Positions 8,654-18,730 of a stretch of 62,562 nucleotides of DNA are shown here, piece by piece (position 1 is the first letter of the stretch; each line of letters opens with the position of its first letter). This DNA is from Citrobacter sp. Awk 4 (GTDB lineage: Bacteria > Pseudomonadota > Gammaproteobacteria > Enterobacterales > Enterobacteriaceae), in the NCBI RefSeq assembly GCF_028069725.1, contig NZ_JANEWG010000028.1, forward strand, positions 1 through 62,562, read 5' to 3'. The notes beneath the pieces were generated by a model. That model was not told where the DNA came from, searched no databases, and worked only from the letters and a program-made list of their open reading frames with translations. The translations under genes and the position numbers were made by a program.

Positions 8654-9216
8654 CCGTAAAAATGGGCCCAGAGGATCTGGGCACCAATGCCAATCAGCAC
8701 GATCCCGCCTAAAATTTCCGCGCGTTTGCCCAGCATCGGGCCAATGAATCGGCCAATCATCATTCCCAGTGTTGACATAATCAGCGTCGCGCAACCAATG
8801 GCCAGCGCAGTGGCGATGATATTCACCTGCAGGAAGGCTAAACCGACCCCAACGGCCATGGCATCCAGACTGGTGGCAATGGCCGTTGTCACTAACAACC
8901 AAAAGCTGTGACGGCGCAGGGGCTCTGCGTCTTCCTCATCGTTATCACGAAAGCCTTCAAGGATCATACGCCCGCCTAAGAAAATCAGTAGCAGGAAGGC
9001 TATCCAGTGGTTCCATTCGAGAACGAATTTGCTCGCCAGCACCCCCATGCCCCAACCAATCAGCGGGGTAAGCGTTTCGACAGCGCCAAAAATAAGGCCA
9101 GTGCGCAGCGCTTCGGAGAATTTGGGTTTATGCAGGGTGGCGCCTTTACCAATCGACGCAGCGAAGGCGTCCATCGACATACCAAAAGCGAGAAGAATTG
9201 TAGCGGTAAAATGCAT
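8650..9216 (-). CDS. mntP: MntP, manganese efflux pump
   Basis: 188 residues from MHFTATILL, matching E. coli MntP (YebN). Six hydrophobic segments form two related halves, each with a conserved aspartate motif: SMDAFAAS near D16 and SLDAMAVG in the second half. It exports Mn(II) across the inner membrane. An upstream in-frame start giving 228 residues is rejected, because that extension would lie inside the riboswitch leader. TCAGGA sits in front of the chosen ATG. Control appears layered: Mn riboswitch, MntR boxes and a Fur-like palindrome. Confidence 0.95.
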   Translation of the reverse strand: MHFTATILLAFGMSMDAFAASIGKGATLHKPKFSEALRTGLIFGAVETLTPLIGWGMGVLASKFVLEWNHWIAFLLLIFLGGRMILEGFRDNDEEDAEPLRRHSFWLLVTTAIATSLDAMAVGVGLAFLQVNIIATALAIGCATLIMSTLGMMIGRFIGPMLGKRAEILGGIVLIGIGAQILWAHFYG

Positions 9217-9239
9217 GACAGCGTCCTGACCGGGGTTTC

Positions 9240-9455
9240 CATAAAACACATCACCGCCCCCAGCAAACATGCCCTCCTGATGTGCATCTGTTATCACAGT
9301 ATCAGCACTCTGGTTGGCATAGCAGTTGATGTGCATATGGTCTCGCCTGACTGAGTGTGATCAGTCCGTACGCGCCACGTTTTTCAACGAGTATGTTGAC
9401 ACGTACATTTCCGGAGTCTGGAAATTGGCTACTCCCCAAATGACGGCGCAACCTT
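9240..9455 (-). promoter_or_regulatory. yybP-ykoY (Mn2+) riboswitch in the mntP leader
   Basis: Read on the minus strand, the leader contains GGGGAGTAGCC (9427-9437), the signature loop of the yybP-ykoY manganese riboswitch, and then TGTCAACATACTCG (9388-9401), which resembles the second metal-contacting loop. Further pairing segments run towards the mntP start. E. coli mntP is known to carry this element, which turns on expression when Mn is high. The outer limits are estimates. Confidence 0.9.
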
Positions 9456-9509
9456 AACATATTTTGAGAATATAAAACAACAAAGAGGAAATACTATTTG
9501 ACCTCTAAC

Positions 9510-9524
9510 TGAAAACGATTTTCA
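9510..9524. promoter_or_regulatory. Fur-like palindrome upstream of the mntP promoter
   Basis: TGAAAACGATTTTCA is a perfect 6-3-6 inverted repeat with Fur-box character. It lies about 55 bases upstream of the riboswitch, next to a plausible minus-strand -10 (TATATT, 9469-9474). E. coli mntP is reported to respond to Fur as well as MntR. The site is a candidate only. Confidence 0.45.
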
Positions 9525-9580
9525 TTTAGATTTAAATATATCAATGAAAGGTTAAGAAGAATAATAATTTTAGCTATTAA

Positions 9581-9600
9581 AATATAGCCTGAGCTATGTT
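9581..9600. promoter_or_regulatory. MntR box, mntP-proximal
   Basis: AATATAGCCTGAGCTATGTT reads on the other strand as AACATAGCTCAGGCTATATT, nearly the E. coli MntR consensus (AACATAGCAAAGGCTATGTT). It is one of two boxes here. Confidence 0.8.
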
Positions 9601-9621
9601 TGTCGCTGGCTGATATACCAA

Positions 9622-9641
9622 AATATAGTTCAGGCTATATT
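9622..9641. promoter_or_regulatory. MntR box, mntP-distal
   Basis: AATATAGTTCAGGCTATATT is a second MntR-type palindrome, centred 41 bases (about four helical turns) from the first. It ends seven bases before the yobD stop codon, so the control region fills the whole yobD-mntP gap. Confidence 0.75.
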
Positions 9642-9647
9642 ATTAAC

Positions 9648-10106
9648 TCATTGATATGAAACGAGAAGTTTATATATTTTTTCCAGATCGTCGATATTTC
9701 GTACGCGGACCAGTAATCGGCGTTGTTCTAATTGCATGACCAGCACGCCATCCTCGGATAAATTCATTTCTTTGATCCGGTTATATTCTATCCACACATT
9801 AGCGAAGAAGAAGCCTTTTTGCTTGAAAATGATTTTAGGCACCCGGATCCAGAATAGATACACTCCCATTAATACCAGACCACATAATAACCATGTGGTG
9901 GTTTGCGGCCCGTGGCTGGTGGCGTTGTTATAGATAAGAATGAGAACCAGACCAATAAAGATAACACTGTCCACACGACTGCGACGCAACAAGGGAACAG
10001 AAAGCAGGGTGGAGCCGTGACGGCGGGGCATGATGAACTGATCGTAAATGGCAAATGCCAGCAATACGGCAATAAAGAGAACCAGCACCAGGTCCGTGAT
10101 TGTCAT
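9648..10106 (-). CDS. yobD: YobD, UPF0266 membrane protein
   Basis: 152 residues, the same length as E. coli YobD. Three hydrophobic segments (about 5-25, 45-63, 66-85) are followed by a soluble C-terminal half of about 65 residues ending VSYQ. The function is unknown. It starts 51 bases after manZ on the same strand with a strong GGAGG, directly behind the manZ terminator hairpin, so readthrough from the mannose operon is possible. Confidence 0.92.
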   Translation of the reverse strand: MTITDLVLVLFIAVLLAFAIYDQFIMPRRHGSTLLSVPLLRRSRVDSVIFIGLVLILIYNNATSHGPQTTTWLLCGLVLMGVYLFWIRVPKIIFKQKGFFFANVWIEYNRIKEMNLSEDGVLVMQLEQRRLLVRVRNIDDLEKIYKLLVSYQ

Positions 10107-10118
10107 GAATCCTCCAAA

Positions 10119-10143
10119 TAAAAACCGGGGGCAGGCCCCCGGT
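10119..10143 (-). terminator. terminator between manZ and yobD
   Basis: A GC-rich inverted repeat, 10124-10132 with 10135-10143, is followed on the minus strand by a T-rich run (complement of 10117-10124). It probably ends manXYZ transcripts, with partial readthrough into yobD. Confidence 0.75.
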
Positions 10144-10157
10144 AAAGTACAACGTTA

Positions 10158-11009
10158 TTACAGACCTAACAGACCCACAGAGTAACCCGCGATACCGATG
10201 ATAAAGAAACCAACGATGATCCACAGTGGATTGACTTTCTTACGCAGCAACCACATACAGGCGAAGGTCAGCAACAGTGGCACCAGGCCCGGCATCAACT
10301 GGTCAAGGATCGTTTGTACCGTGGTGACACGCGTCTGGCCATCCTGACCGGTAATGGTGGAAACCACCAGCGGGATGTTAACGTGCGTCCACTTGTTAAC
10401 CAACGCCCCCATGACAAACAGGCCGAGAATTGACGCCCCCTCGGTCAGTTTCTGCAGGAATCCGCCGCCCATATCTTTAACGATATCGACACCTTTACGG
10501 TAACCGTAAGCCACGCCGTAGTAACGGGTCGCCAGACGCACCAGATTGAACAGAATGAAGAACAACAGTGGGCCCAGCAGGCTACCGCTCATCGCGATAC
10601 CGGCACCCAGCGCGGCAAACACCGGACGAACAGTACCCCAGAAGATCGGGTCACCGACGCCAGCCAACGGACCCATCAGACCGACTTTGATACCGTTGAT
10701 GGCACCATCGTCGATCTCCGCACCGTTAGCACGTTGTTCTTCCATCGCCAGCGTAACGCCCAGCACAGGGGCCGCCACATAAGGATGGGTGTTAAAGAAC
10801 TCCAGGTGACGTTTAATCGCTTGTTTGCGCGCATCGTTGTTCTCAGGATACAAGCGACGGATGGCCGGTATCATAGAGAAGCAGAAACCCAGCGCCTGCA
10901 TACGTTCGAAGTTCCATGAACCCTGAAACAGGTTAGAACGAATGAACACGCCACGAATGTCACTCTGAGTGAGTTTTTTCTCGGTAGTTGTTTTAGTCAT
11001 ATCAACCAT
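10158..11009 (-). CDS. manZ: ManZ, mannose PTS permease IID subunit
   Basis: Membrane subunit IID of the mannose/glucosamine/glucose phosphotransferase system, 283 residues, near identical to E. coli ManZ. A polar N-terminal part (MTKTTTEKKLTQSDIR) precedes the conserved IID core, with C-terminal hydrophobic helices. It pairs with ManY to form the sugar channel, also used for DNA entry by phage lambda and as a class IIa bacteriocin receptor. A GTG nine bases upstream is in frame, but AGGTGA is spaced for the ATG at 11009, which also gives the family length. Confidence 0.95.
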   Translation of the reverse strand: MVDMTKTTTEKKLTQSDIRGVFIRSNLFQGSWNFERMQALGFCFSMIPAIRRLYPENNDARKQAIKRHLEFFNTHPYVAAPVLGVTLAMEEQRANGAEIDDGAINGIKVGLMGPLAGVGDPIFWGTVRPVFAALGAGIAMSGSLLGPLLFFILFNLVRLATRYYGVAYGYRKGVDIVKDMGGGFLQKLTEGASILGLFVMGALVNKWTHVNIPLVVSTITGQDGQTRVTTVQTILDQLMPGLVPLLLTFACMWLLRKKVNPLWIIVGFFIIGIAGYSVGLLGL

Positions 11010-11021
11010 TTCGCTCACCTG

Positions 11022-11822
11022 CTAGTCCAGTTCATTATCGAGGGAGTTATCACCAGCAGCCTGAGCTGGCGCACCCGCTACGCGGTTATATTTCGGGCTC
11101 AATTGAATGTAGAGGATGGCCATGACTGCGCCAATCACACCCAGAGCGACCAGGTTGAAGTTAGTAAATGCTGCGGTCACGAAGCCGAGGTAGAAGAACG
11201 GCATCAGGTAGCCCGCACGCATCATGTTGATGACCATTGCATAACCGACGACGACGATCATACCGCCCGCAATATTCAGACCACCGGTAACGACTTCTGG
11301 AATCGCATTGAGCATGCTCTGCACTTCACTGGTACCGACAGAGATTGCCACGATAACGGCCGGAATGGCGATACGCATTGCCTGCAGGAACAGGGAAGAG
11401 ACGTGGATCCAGGAAAGCGCCGTGAGGTTGCCGTTTTCAGCCGCCTTATCCGCGGCGTGCTGGAATGCTACGGTGATAGTACGTACGATGATGGTCAGAA
11501 CCTGACCTGCCGCCGCCAGCGGGATAGCCAGCGCGATACCCGCCCCGATGCTTTGGTGACCGGCGATAACCAGAACGGTTGATATGATGGACGCCAGTGC
11601 GGCATCGGGCGCAACAGCGGCACCGATGTTCATCCAGCCCAGGGCGATCATTTCCAGGGTACCACCGATGATAATACCGGTTTTCATATCCCCGAGAACG
11701 GCACCAATCAACGTACAGGCAATCAGCGGACGGTGGAACTGAAATTCATCAAGTACCGACTCCATACCCGCGATACATGCGACGATGAACACCAGCACAA
11801 TCTGAAGAGTGGTAATCTCCAT
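11022..11822 (-). CDS. manY: ManY, mannose PTS permease IIC subunit
   Basis: 266 residues from MEITTLQIVL, matching E. coli ManY. A multi-helix IIC channel subunit that transports and, with ManX, phosphorylates mannose and related hexoses. GGAGAAG precedes the ATG, and an eight-residue upstream extension is therefore not used. It lies 57 bases after manX and 12 bases before manZ in a single operon. Confidence 0.96.
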   Translation of the reverse strand: MEITTLQIVLVFIVACIAGMESVLDEFQFHRPLIACTLIGAVLGDMKTGIIIGGTLEMIALGWMNIGAAVAPDAALASIISTVLVIAGHQSIGAGIALAIPLAAAGQVLTIIVRTITVAFQHAADKAAENGNLTALSWIHVSSLFLQAMRIAIPAVIVAISVGTSEVQSMLNAIPEVVTGGLNIAGGMIVVVGYAMVINMMRAGYLMPFFYLGFVTAAFTNFNLVALGVIGAVMAILYIQLSPKYNRVAGAPAQAAGDNSLDNELD

Positions 11823-11879
11823 TGTACTTCTCCTATTGCTATGCAACTTAAGTGTGAAAGCGAATTAAATGCTGATGGG

Positions 11880-12845
11880 TTACTTCGCCACTTTGGCGAT
11901 CAAGTCCATCATTTTCAGTTTCTGGTCGGTGGACACTTTACGAACTTCAAGTTCGATACCGCGTTCGTTGAGCTTTTTGAAGGCGACGATATCTTTCTCA
12001 TCGACGGAAACCGCATTGTTAACCTGCGTTTTGCCCTGACGGAAGGCCATACCGCCAATGTTTACGGAGGTGATTTTGACGCCACCTTCGACGATACGCT
12101 CCACATCAGTAGGATTGGTGAACAACAGCATGACGCGATTACCAGCGTATTTCGGGTTGTTGTAAACGCGAATCATCTTCTCAACGTCGACGACGTGCGC
12201 CGTTACGCCCGGAGGTGCGACTTGTGTTAACAGCGTTTTACGCACGTTATCCGCAGCCACTTCATCGCTTACCACGATAATGCGGGTAACGTTTGTTTCT
12301 TTGGTCCAGCGCGTTGCCACCTGGCCGTGGATAAGGCGGTCATCAATACGGGCAAGGCCAATGACCATATAATCATCAGGACCCATTGGTTTCGCCGATG
12401 CGGCCGCTTTTGATGCGGCAACCGGTGCGGGCACCGCTTTTTCAACCGGTTTTGCTTTCAGCGCCTTCACGCCTTCACGTCCGGTTTCTACCGCCAGAGC
12501 AACTAATTCGTCAAAGCTCGGGTTGTCATCACGGGCCATAAACGTTTCCACCAGCATGGGGATGTTAACGCCTGCGACAACTTCATAATGCTCTTTGTCA
12601 ACGACAATGCGGCTGGCAGCGTTAAACGGACTGCCTCCCCATGTATCGACGAGAAATAGCACGCCTTTACTGGTATCGAGTTTTGCCAACTGAGCGTTGT
12701 ACTTTTCGATCAGCGTTTCGGCATTTTCGCCTGGAACGAAATCGATCCAGCCGACATTTTCCTGCTCGCCTAACAGCATTTCGGCTGTTTTTAGTAACTG
12801 CTCTGCAGCCCAACCATGTGTGCCTATCACAATAGCAATGGTCAC
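11880..12845 (-). CDS. manX: ManX, mannose PTS cytoplasmic IIAB subunit
   Basis: 321 residues (E. coli 323). The IIA domain (1-130) has phosphohistidine H10 in GTHGWA. An Ala/Pro/Lys-rich hinge (about 132-156) links to the IIB domain, with H173 in DDRLIHGQ. Phosphate passes from HPr to H10, then to H173, then to sugar in the ManYZ channel. It starts with GTG behind AGGAGG, as in E. coli. In E. coli the operon is activated by CRP, repressed by Mlc and silenced by the sRNA SgrS. Confidence 0.96.
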   Translation of the reverse strand: MTIAIVIGTHGWAAEQLLKTAEMLLGEQENVGWIDFVPGENAETLIEKYNAQLAKLDTSKGVLFLVDTWGGSPFNAASRIVVDKEHYEVVAGVNIPMLVETFMARDDNPSFDELVALAVETGREGVKALKAKPVEKAVPAPVAASKAAASAKPMGPDDYMVIGLARIDDRLIHGQVATRWTKETNVTRIIVVSDEVAADNVRKTLLTQVAPPGVTAHVVDVEKMIRVYNNPKYAGNRVMLLFTNPTDVERIVEGGVKITSVNIGGMAFRQGKTQVNNAVSVDEKDIVAFKKLNERGIELEVRKVSTDQKLKMMDLIAKVAK

Positions 12846-13305
12846 TTGCTACCTCCTTTATTATCGTTAACACATCGACGCAAAGATGTAGTTTGAATCG
12901 CCGTCCGCAATCGAATCGATTCAGATAAGGGTTACAATAGAAAACTTATGATTTTCGTGAATTATTTTAGATATCGAAAAAAATATTTTATGTGATGAAG
13001 ATCCGTAATTTAGGTTTCGGTTTTGAGAAATTTCGTGGTGTAAAATATCTCTGTCACATCTCTTTGCAAAGGACCGTAAATCTTTGCCAAAAAGACATTG
13101 TCTCTGTTATGTTTATGATCTGTTTAATTTCTAAGGAGTATAGGGCAGTAGCCCGATGTATGGATCGTCACCGACGTCATTTCACCTTTAGGCCGCTTTG
13201 CGCCTACCATTTTGGCAACGTTTGCCACACTCTGAATTTGCACATTGCTTTATCGCCTGAGTTGTTCAGTGCGCCGTCTGGCTATTCCTTAAGCAGGAGC
13301 TTGTC
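12846..13305. other. divergent manX-yoaE control region
   Basis: 460 bases without a gene. The manX-proximal part holds an AT-rich segment at about 12950-12990 with a TATTTTAGATATCGAAAAAA stretch that could be an Mlc operator, and TGTGATGAAGATCC at 12991-13004, a one-sided CRP-like site. The part nearer yoaE (13050-13300) looks like its promoter and leader, and AAGCAGGAG at 13292-13300 is the yoaE ribosome binding site. The operator assignments lean on what is known of E. coli manXYZ. Confidence 0.35.
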
Positions 13306-14865
13306 ATGGAATTCTTAATGGACCCCTCAATTTGGGTGGGGCTGCTCACGCTTGTCGTTCTCGAAATTGTTCTGGGTATTGATAACCTGGTCTTTATCGC
13401 GATTCTGGCTGACAAACTGCCACCAAAACAGCGAGATAAAGCACGCCTTATCGGTTTGTCACTGGCACTGGTCATGCGTCTTGCGTTGCTGTCTGTCATT
13501 TCGTGGATGGTGACCTTAACCAAACCGCTGTTTACCGCCTGGGATTTAACCTTCTCAGGGCGTGATCTGATCATGCTGCTCGGGGGGATATTCTTGCTGT
13601 TTAAAGCCACCACGGAACTCCATGAAAGGCTGGAAAATCGCGAGCATGATTCCGGGCACGGTAAAGGCTATGCGAGTTTTTGGGTGGTGGTGACGCAAAT
13701 TGTCATTCTGGATGCGGTCTTCTCGCTGGATGCGGTCATTACCGCGGTAGGGATGGTTAACCACCTGCCCGTGATGATGGCGGCTGTGGTCATTGCGATG
13801 GCGGTGATGCTGCTGGCTTCTAAACCGCTGACACGTTTCGTGAACCAACATCCGACGGTGGTCGTGCTCTGTCTAAGCTTCCTGCTGATGATTGGTTTGA
13901 GTCTGGTGGCTGAAGGCTTCGGCTTCCACATTCCGAAAGGTTATCTGTACGCGGCGATTGGCTTCTCCATTATCATTGAGCTGTTTAACCAAATTGCCCG
14001 ACGTAATTTTATCCGCCATCAATCGACGTTACCGCTGCGTGCGCGTACTGCTGATGCGATCCTGCGCTTAATGGGCGGAAAACGTCAGGCGAATGTGCAG
14101 AGTGAATCGGATATCCCGGCGGTGGTTCCGGTGCTGGAAGGCGCCTTTGCCGATGAAGAGCGCTATATGATTAACGGTGTGCTGACGCTGGCGTCGCGCT
14201 CATTACGCGGCATTATGACGCCACGTGGTGAGATTAGCTGGGTTGATGCGAGTCTGAGCGTGGATGAAATCCGCGAGCAGTTACTCTCCTCTCCGCACAG
14301 TTTGTTCCCGGTTTGTCGCGGCGAGCTTGATGAAATTATCGGGATCGTCCGTGCGAAAGAATTGCTGGTCGCCCTGGAGGAGGGCGTTGATGTCGCGGCC
14401 ATTGCCTCCGCATCGCCGGCGATTGTGGTTCCGGAAACGCTGGATCCGATCAACCTTTTAGGCGTATTGCGTCGTGCTCGCGGTAGCTTTGTTATTGTCA
14501 CCAACGAATTTGGCGTAGTGCAGGGGCTTGTGACTCCGCTGGATGTCCTGGAAGCGATTGCTGGTGAGTTCCCGGATGCAGATGAAACACCGGAAATCAT
14601 TACCGATGCTGACGGTTGGCTGGTGAAAGGGGGAACCGATCTCCACGCTCTGCAACAGGCGCTTGCGGTCGATAATCTGGTAGACGAAGATGACGAAATC
14701 GCCACGGTTGCGGGACTTGTCATCGCGGTAAATGGTCATATTCCGCGCGTGGGCGATGTTATTGAGGTCGCGCCATTGAGCATTACGATTGTCGAAGCCA
14801 ATGACTATCGGGTTGATCTGGTTCGTATTGTTAAAGAGCAGCCCGTACATGACGAAGATGAATAA
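13306..14865 (+). CDS. yoaE: YoaE, TerC-type membrane protein fused to CBS and CorC/HlyC domains
   Basis: 519 residues (E. coli YoaE 518). Residues 1 to about 240 are a seven-helix TerC domain with the paired acidic motifs EIVLGIDN and DAVFSLDAV, typical of metal-linked exporters. Next come two CBS domains (about 300-420) and a C-terminal CorC/HlyC domain (about 440-515). This layout suggests nucleotide-sensed transport of a metal or metalloid. TerC relatives have been tied to Mn and tellurite, but the YoaE substrate is not established. Confidence 0.93.
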   Translation: MEFLMDPSIWVGLLTLVVLEIVLGIDNLVFIAILADKLPPKQRDKARLIGLSLALVMRLALLSVISWMVTLTKPLFTAWDLTFSGRDLIMLLGGIFLLFKATTELHERLENREHDSGHGKGYASFWVVVTQIVILDAVFSLDAVITAVGMVNHLPVMMAAVVIAMAVMLLASKPLTRFVNQHPTVVVLCLSFLLMIGLSLVAEGFGFHIPKGYLYAAIGFSIIIELFNQIARRNFIRHQSTLPLRARTADAILRLMGGKRQANVQSESDIPAVVPVLEGAFADEERYMINGVLTLASRSLRGIMTPRGEISWVDASLSVDEIREQLLSSPHSLFPVCRGELDEIIGIVRAKELLVALEEGVDVAAIASASPAIVVPETLDPINLLGVLRRARGSFVIVTNEFGVVQGLVTPLDVLEAIAGEFPDADETPEIITDADGWLVKGGTDLHALQQALAVDNLVDEDDEIATVAGLVIAVNGHIPRVGDVIEVAPLSITIVEANDYRVDLVRIVKEQPVHDEDE

Positions 14866-14871
14866 TCGGGT

Positions 14872-16470
14872 TTAACGAAACGGTATGGCGGGCATCATAT
14901 GCCCGTTATGCTGGGCGGGCGGCGGTGAGCTGCCCGCCAGCCACTGTGGAAAATCACGTAATGGCATTGGTTTCGCATACAAATACCCTTGCAGTATGTG
15001 TACGCCGTGTCGGCGAAGATGTTGCGCCTGCTCTTGTGTTTCCACCCCTTCCGCCACCAGTTCGATATTCAACCGCTGCCCGAGGGCAATGATGATATCG
15101 GTCACGGTCGAATTCACCGCGTCGGTGCCGATAGCGCCGGTAAACGACTTATCGATCTTCAGAACATCTGGCCGCAGTTTTTCCAGCCACGACAGCGAGC
15201 TGTTTCCCGTCCCAAAATCATCAATCGCCAGTTTGACACCTTTACGGTGAAGTTCGCGCACCATGCGATAATCCACATCAAGCAACGCATCCCTTTCTGT
15301 GAGTTCAAGAACGAGCTTCTGGATGGGCTGCGCTTTAAACCAGTAGTGGTTGAGATCTTTTAACAATACACCATGACGAAAGTGGCTGGCCGCCACATTG
15401 ATCCCGATGTGAAACTGACTGCTCATCGGAAAAAAATGTCGCTGGCGAACTGTTTCTGCAATCACGTAGCGGGTCAGTGGTGCAATGAGATGGTGATCTT
15501 CGGCGATCGGAATAAACACTTCCGGAGAGATCCAACCCTGCCGGGGATTATTCCAGCGCAGCAGAATTTCTACGCCAATACATTGTTGTGTTCGGGCGTT
15601 CACTAACGGCTGACAAAACAGCTCAAACTCTCTTTCGGCAAGCGCAAGATTGATCTCCCAGGAAAAACTCATTCTGTTGGCGGTAGCCAGCCACGTGAGA
15701 TATCCCACCAACAGACTGAGCATCATGGCGAGCGGGAGCTGGGAGGGCAGATGCTTTAACGCCAGTTCTCCCGCGCCAGGACCGGTCGCGCTAATGGTGA
15801 ACGGAAAATAGTGTGAGGAAAGCTGATAGCGTTGTTCGCTATTGAGCGGGGGTAACGTGTCGACGACCCCCCGGCCATAAAGGAGGTGGCGATTGCCGAC
15901 GGACAAACTCGCGCTGGTAATTTGCGGTTGTTCAGGTTCAAGAAGCATATCTGCCAGCAAATCGATGTTCACTATCACCAGTACGCCGTCTTCGCCACTG
16001 GATGATGATGGATACCACTGGATAAGAATAGGACTGCCCTTGATAAGCGAGCGATCGATAGAGAGAAGCAGTAAAGGCTCTGGCGCCGGAAGGCCTGCAT
16101 GCAGTTGACTGACCGGTACATTGCGATAGCCAAAGATGCTGGAACAGTACAACACGCCCCCCTGGACCAGGCCAATGGAACGGACCGTTTGCAGTTTCGC
16201 CGCCTGTTTACGCAGCGCTAAATGGGTAACAGAGCAGGGCAGACCAATCAATGGCAACATCACATCCCGCCCAGACTTGAGGGGGCGCAGGACATCATCC
16301 AGTGCGTTAACCGCATGATTGGCGAATGACACGGTTCGATGATGATTAAAATTTCGCTCTGACATAAAACGGACACATAACGTCAGGATGAGCGTGGTCA
16401 GCGCACAAATTGTGCAAACAATGAAACGGTTACGACGGTAATTTTTGATGATCCGTTGAGCTGTTTGCAT
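14872..16470 (-). CDS. pdeD: PdeD (YoaD), CSS-motif cyclic-di-GMP phosphodiesterase
   Basis: 532 residues from MQTAQRIIK, the length of E. coli PdeD; a 17-residue upstream extension is rejected on homology. An N-terminal helix and a second helix near residue 240 bracket a periplasmic CSS domain with the YCSS motif and an earlier conserved cysteine, the disulfide-sensing pair of this family. The cytoplasmic EAL domain keeps GVEILLRW, the catalytic IDDFGTG and ELVAEGVET, so it should be an active hydrolase that lowers c-di-GMP. It is convergent with yoaE. Confidence 0.93.
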   Translation of the reverse strand: MQTAQRIIKNYRRNRFIVCTICALTTLILTLCVRFMSERNFNHHRTVSFANHAVNALDDVLRPLKSGRDVMLPLIGLPCSVTHLALRKQAAKLQTVRSIGLVQGGVLYCSSIFGYRNVPVSQLHAGLPAPEPLLLLSIDRSLIKGSPILIQWYPSSSSGEDGVLVIVNIDLLADMLLEPEQPQITSASLSVGNRHLLYGRGVVDTLPPLNSEQRYQLSSHYFPFTISATGPGAGELALKHLPSQLPLAMMLSLLVGYLTWLATANRMSFSWEINLALAEREFELFCQPLVNARTQQCIGVEILLRWNNPRQGWISPEVFIPIAEDHHLIAPLTRYVIAETVRQRHFFPMSSQFHIGINVAASHFRHGVLLKDLNHYWFKAQPIQKLVLELTERDALLDVDYRMVRELHRKGVKLAIDDFGTGNSSLSWLEKLRPDVLKIDKSFTGAIGTDAVNSTVTDIIIALGQRLNIELVAEGVETQEQAQHLRRHGVHILQGYLYAKPMPLRDFPQWLAGSSPPPAQHNGHMMPAIPFR

Positions 16471-16600
16471 GCGAGCTGCCCGATAAGCCGTTGGCAACAA
16501 AAGCCAACCGCGACAGAGCAAGTGTAGTGGGGAAAATTACCGTAGACGAGGAAGAGGGGTAAAATTCGCCCATCCGTTGCAGATGGGCGAAGATCAAGTA

Positions 16601-17965
16601 TTAGTCACACTGCACTTTAATGGCCAGACCGCCACGCGACGTTTCACGGTACTTCGCGTTCATATCTTTGCCTGTTTCGTACATGGTTTCGATGACTTTA
16701 TCCAGCGAGACACGCGGTGCGCTGGTACGACGCATCGCCATACGCGCGGCGTTGATCGCTTTCACTGAGGCAATCGCGTTACGTTCAATACACGGTACCT
16801 GAACCTGACCCGCAACCGGATCGCAGGTTAAGCCCAGGTTGTGTTCCATACCGATTTCGGCCGCCACACAAACTTGCTCCGGGCTGGCCCCCAGCAGTTC
16901 CGCCAGACCCGCAGCGGCCATTGAACAGGCCACGCCAACTTCCCCCTGGCAGCCAACTTCGGCACCAGAAATAGAGGCGTTCATTTTATACAGTGCGCCG
17001 ATAGCGCCAGCGGCCAGGAAGTAACGGGTATAAATGTCCGGGCTAACTGACTCAATAAAATGATCATAATAGGCCAGCACCGCTGGGACGATACCGCAGG
17101 CACCGTTGGTTGGCGCCGTGACCACCCGGCCACCCGCCGCGTTCTCTTCGTTAACGGCAAGGGCGAACATGTTCACCCAGTCGATGACGTTCATCGGATC
17201 GCTGGAGAGTTTGTCGCTGGACACCAGCATCCGGCGTAGCGCAGACGCACGGCGCGGAACGCGCAGCGGCCCAGGCAGTATGCCTTCGGTATTCATGCCA
17301 CGATCGATACAGGCTTGCATGGTCTGCCAGACATTGGCGAAATACTCTTCAATCTCTTTCTTGCTGTGCAGCGCCAGTTCGTTTTGCATCACCATGCCAG
17401 AAAGCGACAGGCCAGTGCTGTTGCAATATTCCAGCATCTCGGTAGCTGACTTGAACGGATAAGGCACGCTCACATCACCCGTTGCGTCCTGACCGAAATG
17501 CTCTTCATCAACGATAAAACCGCCGCCGATGGAATAATAGGTTTTGCTGTAGATGACGGTTTCGCCGTTCCACGCGTGGATCTGCATTCCGTTTTCGTGC
17601 AACGGCAGATTGTCATTATGAAAACGCATCCCGTTATTGTGCGGGAAATCTACTTCATGCCGACCCTGAGCCAGCAACAGGCGTCCGCGCGATTCCACGT
17701 CGCGGATAAAACCTGGGATGCTATCAATATCAACGGTGGCAGGTTCGTTCCCCGCCAGACCCATAATAATGGCGATATCGGTGTGGTGACCTTTACCCGT
17801 TAATGACAGTGAGCCGTATACATCCACGGCGACACGGGTAACGCTTTCCAATAATCCTTTTTCGACCAGGTCATCGACGAACTGTTTACCCGCCTTCATA
17901 GGCCCTACAGTATGGGAGGATGAGGGACCAATCCCCACCTTAAACATGTCGAATAGACTAATCAC
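16601..17965 (-). CDS. sdaA: SdaA, L-serine deaminase I (iron-sulfur)
   Basis: 454 residues, identical in length to E. coli SdaA. It converts L-serine to pyruvate and ammonia in the cytosol. The N-terminal beta domain holds [13 protein letters not shown] (11-23), and the alpha domain holds the three cluster cysteines in GCQGE, LTCDP and VPCIER, the last two 11 residues apart as expected for the catalytic 4Fe-4S. It is preceded by nudL and pabB on the same strand, with a 183-base gap that probably holds its own promoter. Confidence 0.97.
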   Translation of the reverse strand: MISLFDMFKVGIGPSSSHTVGPMKAGKQFVDDLVEKGLLESVTRVAVDVYGSLSLTGKGHHTDIAIIMGLAGNEPATVDIDSIPGFIRDVESRGRLLLAQGRHEVDFPHNNGMRFHNDNLPLHENGMQIHAWNGETVIYSKTYYSIGGGFIVDEEHFGQDATGDVSVPYPFKSATEMLEYCNSTGLSLSGMVMQNELALHSKKEIEEYFANVWQTMQACIDRGMNTEGILPGPLRVPRRASALRRMLVSSDKLSSDPMNVIDWVNMFALAVNEENAAGGRVVTAPTNGACGIVPAVLAYYDHFIESVSPDIYTRYFLAAGAIGALYKMNASISGAEVGCQGEVGVACSMAAAGLAELLGASPEQVCVAAEIGMEHNLGLTCDPVAGQVQVPCIERNAIASVKAINAARMAMRRTSAPRVSLDKVIETMYETGKDMNAKYRETSRGGLAIKVQCD

Positions 17966-18148
17966 GATAATACTCCTGCCAGGGTAACTGGGGTTCCAGT
18001 AACGATGTAATAACTTTGCATAGTGTAAGAGGGAATAGGGCTATCAGCTTAACTATTCACATGAATTAAACTAATAGATAACCTCGCTTTTACTAATATT
18101 GGGCATGGAGTTTCAAGTCGTGTTCGGTACGTGTAAAGTTACGTATAG

Positions 18149-18727
18149 TCAGGGTCTCATGCCAATCTGCAGCGCCAGTTCGCGAATAATTCCAGCCGTC
18201 ATTCCCCAAACGAAATAATGCTCATACCAGGAAAGCCAGACGCGATGAGAGTCGCCGCGGCGATACACATCCAATGGATGATATCGCCTCAGTTGCAGCG
18301 CTTGTGCCAGTGGCATTTCGAATACGGCAGACACTTCATCTTCACTGGCGTGATAATGAAGGTCTGGCGGAATAATGCCAACGACAGGGGTTACCCGAAA
18401 CCCGGTGACGCTGTCCACCGGAGGGAGTACCCCAATCACCTCAACGGCCTCAGGCGGAATCGCGACCTCTTCTTGTGCTTCGCGCAGCGCAGCGGCGATA
18501 AGCGACGCATCACTACTGTCTACCGCGCCGCCAGGAAAGGCTACCTGGCCGGCGTGTTTACGCAGATGGACGGAACGCTGGGTGAGCAGCAGCCCAGGCT
18601 CCGGGCGACGAACGACGGGGATCAATACGGCGGCCTGACGGTTGTTCAGCGTTTCACGACTCATCTCCGGACGTAAAAGTTGAAACCGTGATAAAAAATC
18701 ATCGAGCGTCAGGCTGCTGTTATCCAC
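18149..18727 (-). CDS. nudL: NudL, Nudix hydrolase (putative CoA pyrophosphatase)
   Basis: 192 residues, E. coli NudL (YeaB) family. The Nudix box runs from [12 protein letters not shown] to [10 protein letters not shown], giving the G-x5-E/D-x7-REUxEE pattern that binds metal and diphosphate. An upstream UPF0035/CoA-type segment suggests CoA-like substrates, inferred from the family. It starts with GTG only three bases after the pabB stop, so it is translationally coupled to pabB. Confidence 0.92.
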   Translation of the reverse strand: MDNSSLTLDDFLSRFQLLRPEMSRETLNNRQAAVLIPVVRRPEPGLLLTQRSVHLRKHAGQVAFPGGAVDSSDASLIAAALREAQEEVAIPPEAVEVIGVLPPVDSVTGFRVTPVVGIIPPDLHYHASEDEVSAVFEMPLAQALQLRRYHPLDVYRRGDSHRVWLSWYEHYFVWGMTAGIIRELALQIGMRP

Positions 18728-18730
18728 GTC

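Noticed and set aside
9217..9336. 40-residue N-terminal extension of MntP
   Set aside because: The extension would be encoded by riboswitch leader sequence and is absent from E. coli MntP.
14163..14723. 186-residue Ser/Thr-rich frame antisense to yoaE
   Set aside because: A Ser/Arg/Thr-rich shadow with no ribosome site or family likeness.
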